From Chloroflexota bacterium (GTDB taxonomy: Bacteria > Chloroflexota > Limnocylindria > Limnocylindrales > CSP1-4), in assembly GCA_021812735.1 (NCBI GenBank), contig JAKAMV010000117.1:11186-16548 (forward strand): DNA of 5,363 nt, read 5' to 3'. Position 1 is the stretch's first letter. The number at the start of each line of letters is the position of its first letter. Below, one piece after another: positions 1-4,387 of this stretch. The notes beneath the pieces were generated by a model that saw only the letters and a program-made list of their open reading frames with translations, was not told where the DNA came from and did not search any database. The translations under genes and the position numbers were made by a program.

Positions 1-233
1 GTCAAGGGGGTTGTCCACATCGAGCGGCGACGGCGGATCCCATCGGGTCGCCGACCAGCGCGAACGTCACCCCGCGCTCCGCGTCTCTCGTGGTGGCCGT
101 GGGCTGCGTTGACAGGCCGGGCATGCTGGGACCCGCTGGCAGAAGGCGTTGACGCGCAGCCCAAGCGTCCCGGTCACCCCGCCGCGCCGAGCCACTGGTG
201 AGACCGATCTGCCGGCCAGGGAAGGGGGGTCGC
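1..233. other. Left-edge region without a confident gene
   Basis: No convincing coding frame is seen. The first forward frame is open from base 1 to a TGA at 199-201, but its product is an Arg/Pro-rich string without recognisable motifs. It could at most be the tail of a gene starting outside the window. Two TTGAC-type hexamers (TTGACA at 109-114, TTGACG at 149-154) could be -35 elements for the gene at 234. Neither has a recognisable -10 box at 16-18 bases, so no promoter is called. Confidence 0.4.
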
Positions 234-482
234 ATGCCCAGGTACATGGACGTCCATCACGGCATGGCCAACATCACGCCCGAGGCGCTCCGGGAGGCCC
301 ACAACGCCGACCTGGCGATCCAGGGCGAGGAGCGCGTGTCCTTCGACCACGCCTGGGCGGACCCGGTTTCCGGGACCGTCTTCTGCGTGTCGGAGGCTCT
401 CAACGCGGAGGCGGTCCAGCGCATCCACACTCGGGCGGGTCACCCCGCCGACGAGATCTATCCAGTGCCCATCGAGGCCTGA
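234..482 (+). CDS. SCO4226-like small nickel-binding / DUF4242-type protein
   Basis: This 82-residue soluble protein has no signal peptide or membrane segment. It resembles the DUF4242 group that includes Streptomyces coelicolor SCO4226, a small nickel-binding protein with a ferredoxin-like alpha/beta fold. Visible family-like blocks are MDVHHGM (5-11), AHNADLAIQGEE (22-33), WADPVSGTVFCVSEA (41-55) and RIHTRAGHPADEIYPV (63-78). His8, His9, His23, His39, Cys51, His65 and His70 are possible metal ligands; I infer this from their chemistry and have not mapped them to the known sites. The length matches the family. ATG 234 is preferred over the in-frame GTG at 198 because a strong purine-rich ribosome site (GGGAAGGGGGG) sits just before it and the family begins at M-x-x-[YF]-MDVH. 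The gene stands alone and converges on the SnoaL-like gene. A role in metal homeostasis is likely, but nickel specificity is inferred. Confidence 0.85.
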   Translation: MPRYMDVHHGMANITPEALREAHNADLAIQGEERVSFDHAWADPVSGTVFCVSEALNAEAVQRIHTRAGHPADEIYPVPIEA

Positions 483-666
483 GCGTCGCCGACGGCCAGC
501 AGCGCGACGCAGGTTCGCTCGTCACGCAGCCGTAAGGCCGGGGCGGCCCCACGCGGGGTATGCCCACGGTGGCGCAACGGCCGAGCGTCATGCGCCAATA
601 AGCCCGGGTAAAGCCGCCCCGCGTACCCTTCCCCTACCCCGGGCAACGCACCGCCAGGAGGCGGGG

Positions 667-686
667 CGGGTCGAGCGGGCGACCCG
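667..686. terminator. GC-rich hairpin between convergent genes
   Basis: A perfect 7-bp stem, CGGGTCG (667-673) and CGACCCG (680-686), encloses the six-base loop AGCGGG. It lies between two converging genes (stops at 482 and 765), where a two-way terminator is expected. There is no T tract on either side, so this would be a high-GC, U-poor terminator at best. Confidence 0.35.
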
Positions 687-764
687 GGGGCTAACTGATC
701 TCCCTGCGCGGCGTCCCGTGTGTCGCCCTGGCGTCACCGGGCGTCTGTGTCGCTCCGGGCTGGC

Positions 765-1175
765 TCATTCGCCGGTTGATGACCAGACCGTCTCCGTCAT
801 CGTGGGATCGAAGAGGTACTCGCGGTAGAAGGCCAGCTTGCCGTGATGGAAGCGATAGACGCCCGCGACTTCCGTGTGAAGTTCCACGCCGTCCTTGGTC
901 CTCTGGTCCGTCTCGAACTCCACGTACATCGTGCTGCCGTAGGTCATCGTGAGGCCGGCGAACCCGACGCGCTTGACCGTCAGTCGGATCGTCTCCATCC
1001 GCTCGAACCAGGTGCGGAAGAAGGCCTCGATCGCCGGCTTGCCCTCATGCCGTCCGCTGAGGACTGACCGTCCGGGGAACTCCAGGACGCCGTCGTCCGC
1101 CCACCCGCGCATCACCGCCGCCAGGTCCTTGCGGTTCACCGCGTCGAACGTGCGCTGCACGCGCTGCTCGAACAT
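765..1175 (-). CDS. SnoaL-like / NTF2-fold (cone-shaped) nuclear transport factor 2 family protein
   Basis: This 136-residue cytoplasmic protein has the usual length of the SnoaL-like polyketide-cyclase/ketosteroid-isomerase fold. The order is typical. The N-terminal helix RTFDAVNRKDLAAVMRGWADD (8-28) is followed by the LEFPG strand (31-35), SGRHEGKPAIEAFFRTWFERM (40-60), and strands ending in VAGVYRFHHGKLAFYREYLFDP (103-124). The fold binds small hydrophobic ligands or catalyses isomerase, cyclase or hydrolase steps; the substrate cannot be told from sequence. ATG 1175 is chosen because an AGGAGG ribosome site lies five bases before it. The frame stays open upstream, but that part reads as low-complexity Arg/Pro/Ala. 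Its 5' side faces a 338-base gap and its stop converges on the 234-482 gene, so it is probably monocistronic. Confidence 0.87.
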   Translation of the reverse strand: MFEQRVQRTFDAVNRKDLAAVMRGWADDGVLEFPGRSVLSGRHEGKPAIEAFFRTWFERMETIRLTVKRVGFAGLTMTYGSTMYVEFETDQRTKDGVELHTEVAGVYRFHHGKLAFYREYLFDPTMTETVWSSTGE

Positions 1176-1513
1176 GAACACCTCCTCGCCAGCGTGGGCG
1201 CACCAGTCGGTCGCCGCGCTTGGACCACGAGTCGGCACGCAGGCCGCTGCCGGCGACCGTCGGACAGCGTGATCGTCGGGGGCCGCATTCCAGACGCCCT
1301 TGGTCGGCGATCGGGACCGCGGGCGGCCGCGCGGGTCGAGTTGGCCTGTGGCTCGGTCGCAGCTCTCGGCGGCCGGAGCATGGCCCCGTACCTCGACGCC
1401 TCCGCTCAACGGGAAGCCCAGGGTCGCGCACGTCGCCCGCGCGTTCCCACTGGCGGGATCGAATGATGCCTGATGGCGTCATCGCCCGGCGAGTCAGTGT
1501 TCCCGCGCGTGAG
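1176..1513. other. Intergenic stretch upstream of the SnoaL-like gene
   Basis: No coding frame with plausible protein character was found on either strand; the open frames here are Arg/Ala/Pro-rich shadows. It should hold the promoter of the minus-strand gene ending at 1175, but no clear -35/-10 pair is visible. The only structure noted is the small hairpin at 1463-1482. Confidence 0.5.
1463..1482 (-). terminator. Small hairpin just downstream of the 1514-1783 fragment
   Basis: ATGATGCC (1463-1470) and GGCGTCAT (1475-1482) form an 8-bp stem with one T-G wobble around a four-base loop (TGAT). It begins about 30 bases past the minus-strand stop at 1514, a normal place for a terminator. No U tract follows, so the call is tentative. 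Confidence 0.25.
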
Positions 1514-1783
1514 TCAGTCGATGTGCACCTTCGCGCAGGCAGTGGAGTAGACAGGCACGCCGCCACCGACGAACGTCCAGACGATGCCCCAGTCGGTGCC
1601 GTGGACGACGGGCAGAATGTCCGCGGGGATGCTGCGCGCCTGTCCGTACGCGTCGCCGTGGGCATCGGTGGTCAGGGTGACCCCCGGCAGGACGAAGTCG
1701 TAGAGGCCGCCCGGAGCACAGCTCGTGTCTTGATAGAAGCGGTGGTACCTGCCATCCCTGCCCCTGGCGATCGCCCTGACGCG
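1514..1783 (-). pseudogene. Start-less 3' remnant of a gene for a probable exported protein
   Basis: The minus-strand frame from just after a TAG (1784-1786) to the TGA at 1514-1516 encodes 89 residues that look like real protein, with GC-rich third positions. Blocks include GGLYDFVLPGVTLTTDAHGD (25-44), IPADILPVVHGTDWGIVWTF (52-71) and VPVYSTACAKVHID (76-89). The alternating hydrophobic and Gly/Thr/Asp pattern suggests a beta-sandwich, and Cys22 and Cys83 could form a disulfide, so an exported or cell-surface protein is likely. I do not recognise the family. No ATG, GTG, TTG or CTG start occurs in this frame before the TAG. An ATG with purines before it (ATGGCAGGTACC, about 1758) lies in the +1 frame, so a frameshift near the 5' end is possible. 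Otherwise the N-terminal part, with any signal peptide, was lost where the divergent gene at 1816 now begins. Confidence 0.5.
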
Positions 1784-1815
1784 CTACTTCGGCAGGCCGG
1801 TGGAGGAGTTGTTCC

Positions 1816-2205
1816 ATGGAGACGACGATGGGCGCTAGGTGGAGCGTGCCGGCCTTCGGCCTCGCCATGGGGGCGCTGCTGCTCACCGCAGCCACAGTCG
1901 GGGGCCAGCCTGGGATCGGCCTGGGTATGTTCGCGGTACCGGCGCTTTACAGCGCGGTGCTCGTGGTCTTCGGAAGCCGCAGCGAGACCATCGGCGTACT
2001 CGGGGGCCGGCCCGCCGACGAACGACTCGCCTCCTTCAACATCGCTGGCACCGCAATCGCCGGAATGGCCGCCACCATCGTCGCGCTCGGGGGCTTCCTG
2101 TGGGCCATCGCGCACGGCCAGAGCGGGAGCGACTTCGCCTTGGTGGCCGCGGCTGCCGGCATCGCCTACCTCGTGGCGCTCCTCTGGTTCTGCTGGCGGG
2201 GGTAG
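1816..2205 (+). CDS. Small four-helix integral membrane protein (uncharacterised)
   Basis: The 129-residue product has four predicted membrane segments at about 11-29, 33-53, 76-98 and 106-125. A short polar loop joins helices 2 and 3 and contains GSRSETIGVLGGRPADERL (53-71). A GxxADER-type motif between two helix pairs is reminiscent of uncharacterised actinobacterial membrane proteins of this size; that placement is from memory and the function is unknown. ATG 1816 has a strong GGAGGAG ribosome site at 1802-1808, seven bases away. The ATG four codons later (1828) is less well placed. The gene diverges from the remnant at 1514-1783 and converges on the DUF6326-like gene. No enzyme motif is seen; a transport or envelope role would be a guess. 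Confidence 0.78.
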   Translation: METTMGARWSVPAFGLAMGALLLTAATVGGQPGIGLGMFAVPALYSAVLVVFGSRSETIGVLGGRPADERLASFNIAGTAIAGMAATIVALGGFLWAIAHGQSGSDFALVAAAAGIAYLVALLWFCWRG

Positions 2206-2217
2206 GTCGGCCCGCCT

Positions 2218-2273
2218 CGGCCCGCCCCGCGCGCACCACCGGCAACGCCTGTGCCACCGGTTGGGGCGGGTCG
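2218..2273. terminator. Long-armed inverted repeat after the membrane-protein gene
   Basis: CCCGCCCC (2221-2228) pairs perfectly with GGGGCGGG (2263-2270). The pairing continues outward through a G-T wobble to CG/CG (2218-2219 with 2272-2273). Inside, ACCGG (2238-2242) can pair with CCGGT (2257-2261). The structure starts 13 bases past the stop at 2205, between convergent genes, and fits a terminator for the plus-strand gene. It has no T tract. Confidence 0.35.
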
Positions 2274-2350
2274 CATCCGGGTGGCACGAACGTCCATCTC
2301 CAGATCCCGAGGGCCATGTCTTCCGCGTGCTGGTGTCGCCAAGTGGGGTC

Positions 2351-2374
2351 CGAAGCCGTCCATGTTCGGCTTCG
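2351..2374. terminator. Perfect 8-bp hairpin downstream of the DUF6326-like gene
   Basis: CGAAGCCG (2351-2358) and CGGCTTCG (2367-2374) form a perfect 8-bp stem around the eight-base loop TCCATGTT. On the minus strand it begins 43 bases after the stop at 2417, so it is a candidate terminator for that gene. In the opposite direction it could back up the inverted repeat at 2218-2273. No U tract is present. Confidence 0.4.
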
Positions 2375-2416
2375 TCAGGGGCACGGCGCTCCGAGGCGGG
2401 ACGTCACCCCAGGTGG

Positions 2417-2815
2417 CTAGCCGAGGATGCGGGCTTCAGGGTTGGGCCACTTCCATGCGTACCAGACAATCAGCAGCACACAGACGATTTCTGCAGCTGC
2501 CAGGAACAGGTAGTGAGGTTCTGTCAACGATCCGCCGCCTATGACGAACGCAATGGTCACTGCACCGGCCACGATGTTTGCCCAGCGATTCGCTCGGTAT
2601 TGCAATACCCGGGACAGGAGAACCATGGCAATCGGAATCTCCAGGACCATTGCGAATACCAACAACAGTTCTGGAGTTATCTGAACCTCCTCTGCGTATC
2701 CTGTCCGCAACTTGTCCAGGGCCCCAGGGACCATGAACCCGAGAATATCCGCAAAGATCATGTTCAACATTACGACCACCCATAATGTTGAAAGCTTCAC
2801 CCTCGTGTCTTCCAT
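2417..2815 (-). CDS. DUF6326-like four-helix membrane protein
   Basis: The 132-residue protein has four membrane segments, about 8-30, 48-68, 79-93 and 102-121. The N-terminal block EDTRVKLSTLWVVVMLN (2-18) followed by FADILGFMVPG (21-31) matches my memory of the DUF6326 family, whose function is unknown. Later blocks are ITPELLLVFAMVLEIPIAMV (46-65), LSRVLQYRANRWANI (67-81) and the aromatic tail WYAWKWP (118-124). ATG 2815 is chosen because the minus strand reads AGAGGAGAGGGGT directly before it; the frame extends upstream to 2878 without protein-like character. Base composition is unlike the neighbours: three blocks I counted (2461-2580 and 2641-2700) total 95 G/C in 180, about 53%, against 49 in 60 within the adjacent nitroreductase gene. 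This points to recent acquisition. It follows the nitroreductase gene on the same strand after 62 bases. Confidence 0.85.
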   Translation of the reverse strand: MEDTRVKLSTLWVVVMLNMIFADILGFMVPGALDKLRTGYAEEVQITPELLLVFAMVLEIPIAMVLLSRVLQYRANRWANIVAGAVTIAFVIGGGSLTEPHYLFLAAAEIVCVLLIVWYAWKWPNPEARILG

Positions 2816-2830
2816 ACCCCTCTCCTCTGT

Positions 2831-2852
2831 GTTCGCGACCCGCGGGGCGAAC
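2831..2852 (-). terminator. Hairpin in the gap before the DUF6326-like gene
   Basis: GTTCGC (2831-2836) pairs with GCGAAC (2847-2852), with a further CC/GG pairing inside (2839-2840 with 2845-2846). It sits just upstream, on the minus strand, of the ribosome site of the gene starting at 2815. It may be a terminator of the upstream gene or an attenuator-like element. Confidence 0.3.
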
Positions 2853-2853
2853 C

Positions 2854-2874
2854 CACGACAACTCGCGAGTCGTG
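2854..2874 (-). terminator. Hairpin immediately after the nitroreductase-family stop codon
   Basis: CACGAC (2854-2859) and GTCGTG (2869-2874) form a perfect 6-bp stem. The loop overlaps the 10-bp palindrome ACTCGCGAGT (2861-2870). The structure starts four bases past the minus-strand stop at 2878-2880. It fits a terminator or 3'-end stabiliser, or a palindromic binding site for the downstream gene's promoter. Confidence 0.35.
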
Positions 2875-2877
2875 ACA

Positions 2878-3372
2878 CTAGGACGTGCGGGCGCTGCCGG
2901 ACTCAGGTGCGGCCAGGGGCTCCAGGATGACGACCTGGGTCGGCCGCGATCGCCTGGCGGCGAAGGCGTCGAGATCCTTGTCGTAGGCGGCCCAGCGGGC
3001 CCACAGGCGGGGCCGCTCGTCCTCGTCCGCGGCACGTCCGCGGACGGCGTGCGACCCGCCCACGAGGTCGACCCGGGCGTCCGGGTGGGCCTGTAGGTTG
3101 AGCCACCAGCCAGGCTCGGGATCGGCCCAGCCGTTCATGGCCATGGTGACCAGGTTGGGCCCGTCCTCGAAGTAGCCGAGGATGGCCGTCCGCTCCTGGC
3201 CGCTGCGGCGCCCGAGCGTCCGCAGGCGCAGCATGCCCTGGTGGTCGGCCGTCGCCCTGCGGAGGCCGAGCCGGCCACCCGTGACGGAGTAGACGGCGCG
3301 CTGCCCCACCCAGAACGAGCGGATGAACCAGCGGGGCGGGAGCGGCGCACGTCGCCCCGACTCGATCGTCAC
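2878..3372 (-). CDS. Nitroreductase/quinone reductase family protein (DUF385, deazaflavin F420-type)
   Basis: This 164-residue protein matches the deazaflavin-dependent nitroreductase family (Ddn-like, split beta-barrel fold). Members bind coenzyme F420 and reduce quinones, nitro compounds or other activated substrates at the membrane or in the cytosol. Diagnostic blocks are MLRLRTLGRRSGQERTAIL (47-65), the usual L-x-T-x-GRRSG-x-x-R signature; LVTMAMNGWADPEPGWWLNL (74-93), the N-G-x-x-x-x-P-x-W-x-x-NL signature; and QAHPDARVDL (94-103). The C-terminal part (about 115-152) holds the helix and final strand typical of the family. F420 binding is inferred from the family. The start is GTG 3372: AGGAG lies ten bases before it on the minus strand and the protein begins at a normal distance from the core. 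It may share a transcript with the DUF6326-like gene 62 bases downstream, though two hairpins intervene. Confidence 0.88.
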   Translation of the reverse strand: MTIESGRRAPLPPRWFIRSFWVGQRAVYSVTGGRLGLRRATADHQGMLRLRTLGRRSGQERTAILGYFEDGPNLVTMAMNGWADPEPGWWLNLQAHPDARVDLVGGSHAVRGRAADEDERPRLWARWAAYDKDLDAFAARRSRPTQVVILEPLAAPESGSARTS

Positions 3373-3561
3373 AGCGTCTGCGCTCCTGCCAGCGAGGGCT
3401 CACCGGCAGGCGGCAGAAGTGCGTCGCGGCGGGCACGGTTGAACATGCGGATCCATCTCCGGGACGCCCAAGCGAATCGGTCGGGCCGGGGGCTCGGCGC
3501 TGTCCAGGCGACCCGGGCATGGCCGCGCATCAACGCCGTCGTGTGCGCGGAGGCTAGGCTC

Positions 3562-3584
3562 GGCCTACCCGTCCGGGTAGGGCC
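3562..3584. other. Short-loop hairpin in the divergent intergenic region
   Basis: CCTACCC (3564-3570) and GGGTAGG (3575-3581) form a perfect 7-bp stem with a four-base loop (GTCC). GG (3562-3563) can add two more pairs with CC (3583-3584) past a single bulged G. It lies about 190 bases upstream of the nitroreductase start. It could be an operator, a terminator of an unseen transcript, or part of a structured leader. Confidence 0.4.
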
Positions 3585-3661
3585 AGATGGACTGGTGAGT
3601 GCACAGGCGCAGCACGTGGCCCCAGCCCGCCAGGCCCGCCATGTCAGCCATGTGAGCCCGC

Positions 3662-3735
3662 GTCGAGTGCGCCGAGGCCGCCTTCTATAACGGCACGCAT
3701 ATCGGCCGTGCGCCGCAGCCCTTGTGGCACTCGAC
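3662..3735. repeat. 9-bp inverted repeat with a structured interior
   Basis: GTCGAGTGC (3662-3670) and GCACTCGAC (3727-3735) are perfect inverted copies 56 bases apart. Between them a smaller hairpin can form from GCACG and CGTGC around the sequence CATATCGGC. No transposase or target duplication accompanies it. Confidence 0.4.
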
Positions 3736-3826
3736 AGCCGCAGTCTGCGCACGCAGTAGGTGCCATGAAGCGACCTCGCGAGGACCTGGCTGATCGAGCC
3801 TGACCGCAGAGCCGACCGCCACAAGA

Positions 3827-3876
3827 GCCGACCGGCTGGGGCTGCGACAACGCTGCGCCCCTCGCAACCGGTCGGC
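3827..3876. repeat. Composite stem-loop (17 potential base pairs)
   Basis: The outer arms GCCGACCGG (3827-3835) and CCGGTCGGC (3868-3876) pair perfectly over 9 bp. Inside, GGGGC (3838-3842) pairs with GCCCC (3857-3861), and GCG (3844-3846) with CGC (3851-3853) around an ACAA loop. The three helices are nested in order, giving an extended hairpin about 100 bases before the gene at 3978. It may be a terminator, a regulatory leader or a small RNA element. No T tract follows. Confidence 0.45.
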
Positions 3877-3977
3877 GGAGGGTACCCGGAAAGTACGTGG
3901 GCCGCTTGACCGATTGGTCCACAGTCAGCGTGGCACGGCCCGGCTACGGTCGGGAAGACACGAGGGAGGCGCAGGTC

Positions 3978-4178
3978 TTGAAGCACGAGTGGACGTTCGC
4001 GGCGACGGAACAGGGTCGCGGCTCGTTCGTCATCGGTGTCTGCGGCGTCTGCGGCCTGGTCCGCACCACCTGGGTTCCTGGCGACCAGCACGAGGGGAAG
4101 CTCGACCTGCGCGGTGACTGCCCCGGCGCACCGCAGCCGCACACCATGCCTGCCGTCCCGGCGCGCGTCTGCGTATAG
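3978..4178 (+). CDS. Unrecognised 66-residue Cys-containing protein, possible zinc knuckle
   Basis: The product starts MKHEWTF (TTG start read as Met) and has no signal peptide or membrane segment. Its centre holds CGVCGLVRTTW (residues 26-36), a C-x2-C-G knuckle like those in zinc ribbons. A later LDLRGDCPGAPQPH segment (about 44-57) could supply one more Cys and a His, and a last Cys lies next to the C-terminus. A single zinc site of Cys3His or Cys4 type is therefore possible, but this is inference and I recognise no family. Third codon positions are overwhelmingly G or C, which supports real coding. TTG 3978 is chosen because GGGAGG (3964-3969) lies eight bases before it; the frame stays open upstream to a GTG/ATG-type start at 3897 without a ribosome site. 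The next gene starts 209 bases later on the same strand. Confidence 0.65.
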   Translation: MKHEWTFAATEQGRGSFVIGVCGVCGLVRTTWVPGDQHEGKLDLRGDCPGAPQPHTMPAVPARVCV

Positions 4179-4203
4179 CGAGGGGCCCGCCTGTCCCCGA
4201 TGG

Positions 4204-4256
4204 CGCGCGATCGGCACCCCTGCCCGGGAGCACTCGCGCGCGACCGCGCGCGACCG
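4204..4256. repeat. Three copies of CGCGCGAYCG upstream of the beta-helix gene
   Basis: CGCGCGACCG occurs twice in perfect tandem (4237-4246 and 4247-4256). A near copy, CGCGCGATCG, lies at 4204-4213. Starts are 33 and 10 bases apart, close to three turns and one turn of the helix, so the copies would face the same side of the DNA. CATACT (4259-4264) just after the last copy could be a -10 box. This layout is compatible with an operator for the gene at 4388, but GC-rich DNA makes such words common. Confidence 0.35.
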
Positions 4257-4387
4257 TGCATACTCGGCCGGACGGGACCGCGGCAACGACCACGTGAGGG
4301 CTGATGGACGCGTCGTCCTCGGCGTCCCCTGCGTGGAGCCACCGGCGGCTCGGGCTCGCGAAGAGAGATCTCGAAGGAGGTCGGCGC

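Larger units (their letters stand above)
3373..3977. other. Long noncoding, repeat-rich divergent intergenic region
   Basis: This 605-base gap separates the minus-strand nitroreductase gene from the plus-strand small gene and should carry promoters in both directions. No frame in it has convincing protein character. It holds several inverted repeats (3562-3584, 3662-3735, 3827-3876), a perfect 10-bp palindrome CCTCGCGAGG (3774-3783), and a 9-bp-periodic stretch (3625-3660). A TTGACC at 3906-3911 could be a -35 element for the gene at 3978, but no good -10 is seen at the right distance. No tRNA-like T-loop or known riboswitch core was recognised. Confidence 0.5.

Noticed and set aside
109..154. 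TTGACA and TTGACG as promoter -35 boxes for the 234-482 gene
   Set aside because: Neither is followed at 16-18 bases by a sequence resembling a -10 element.
1..201. Forward frame open from the window edge
   Set aside because: It might be the 3' end of an upstream gene, but the translation is Arg/Pro-rich without motifs and nothing inside the window supports it.
710..745. GGCGTC repeated at 710, 730 and 740
   Set aside because: The spacing is regular, but the word is short and common in this base composition, and it lies downstream of both neighbouring genes where an operator is not expected.
1445..1475. TTCGATC on the minus strand resembling a tRNA T-loop
   Set aside because: The flanking bases do not pair into a T-arm and no acceptor, D or anticodon arm can be built around it.
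1220..2785. 521-codon plus-strand open frame crossing several genes
   Set aside because: It overlaps four better-supported units in other frames and its translation changes character repeatedly, with no continuous domain.
3549..3568. Half match to a DtxR/IdeR-type iron box (GGAGGCTAGGCT)
   Set aside because: The left half resembles the consensus, but the right half does not align without an insertion, so the dyad needed for a functional box is missing.
3796..3835. Three GAGCC(T)GACCG-like words as a CRISPR-like or iteron array
   Set aside because: Spacings (13 and 16 bases) are unequal, the copies are only about 10 bases long, and there are no unique spacers of constant length or replication genes.
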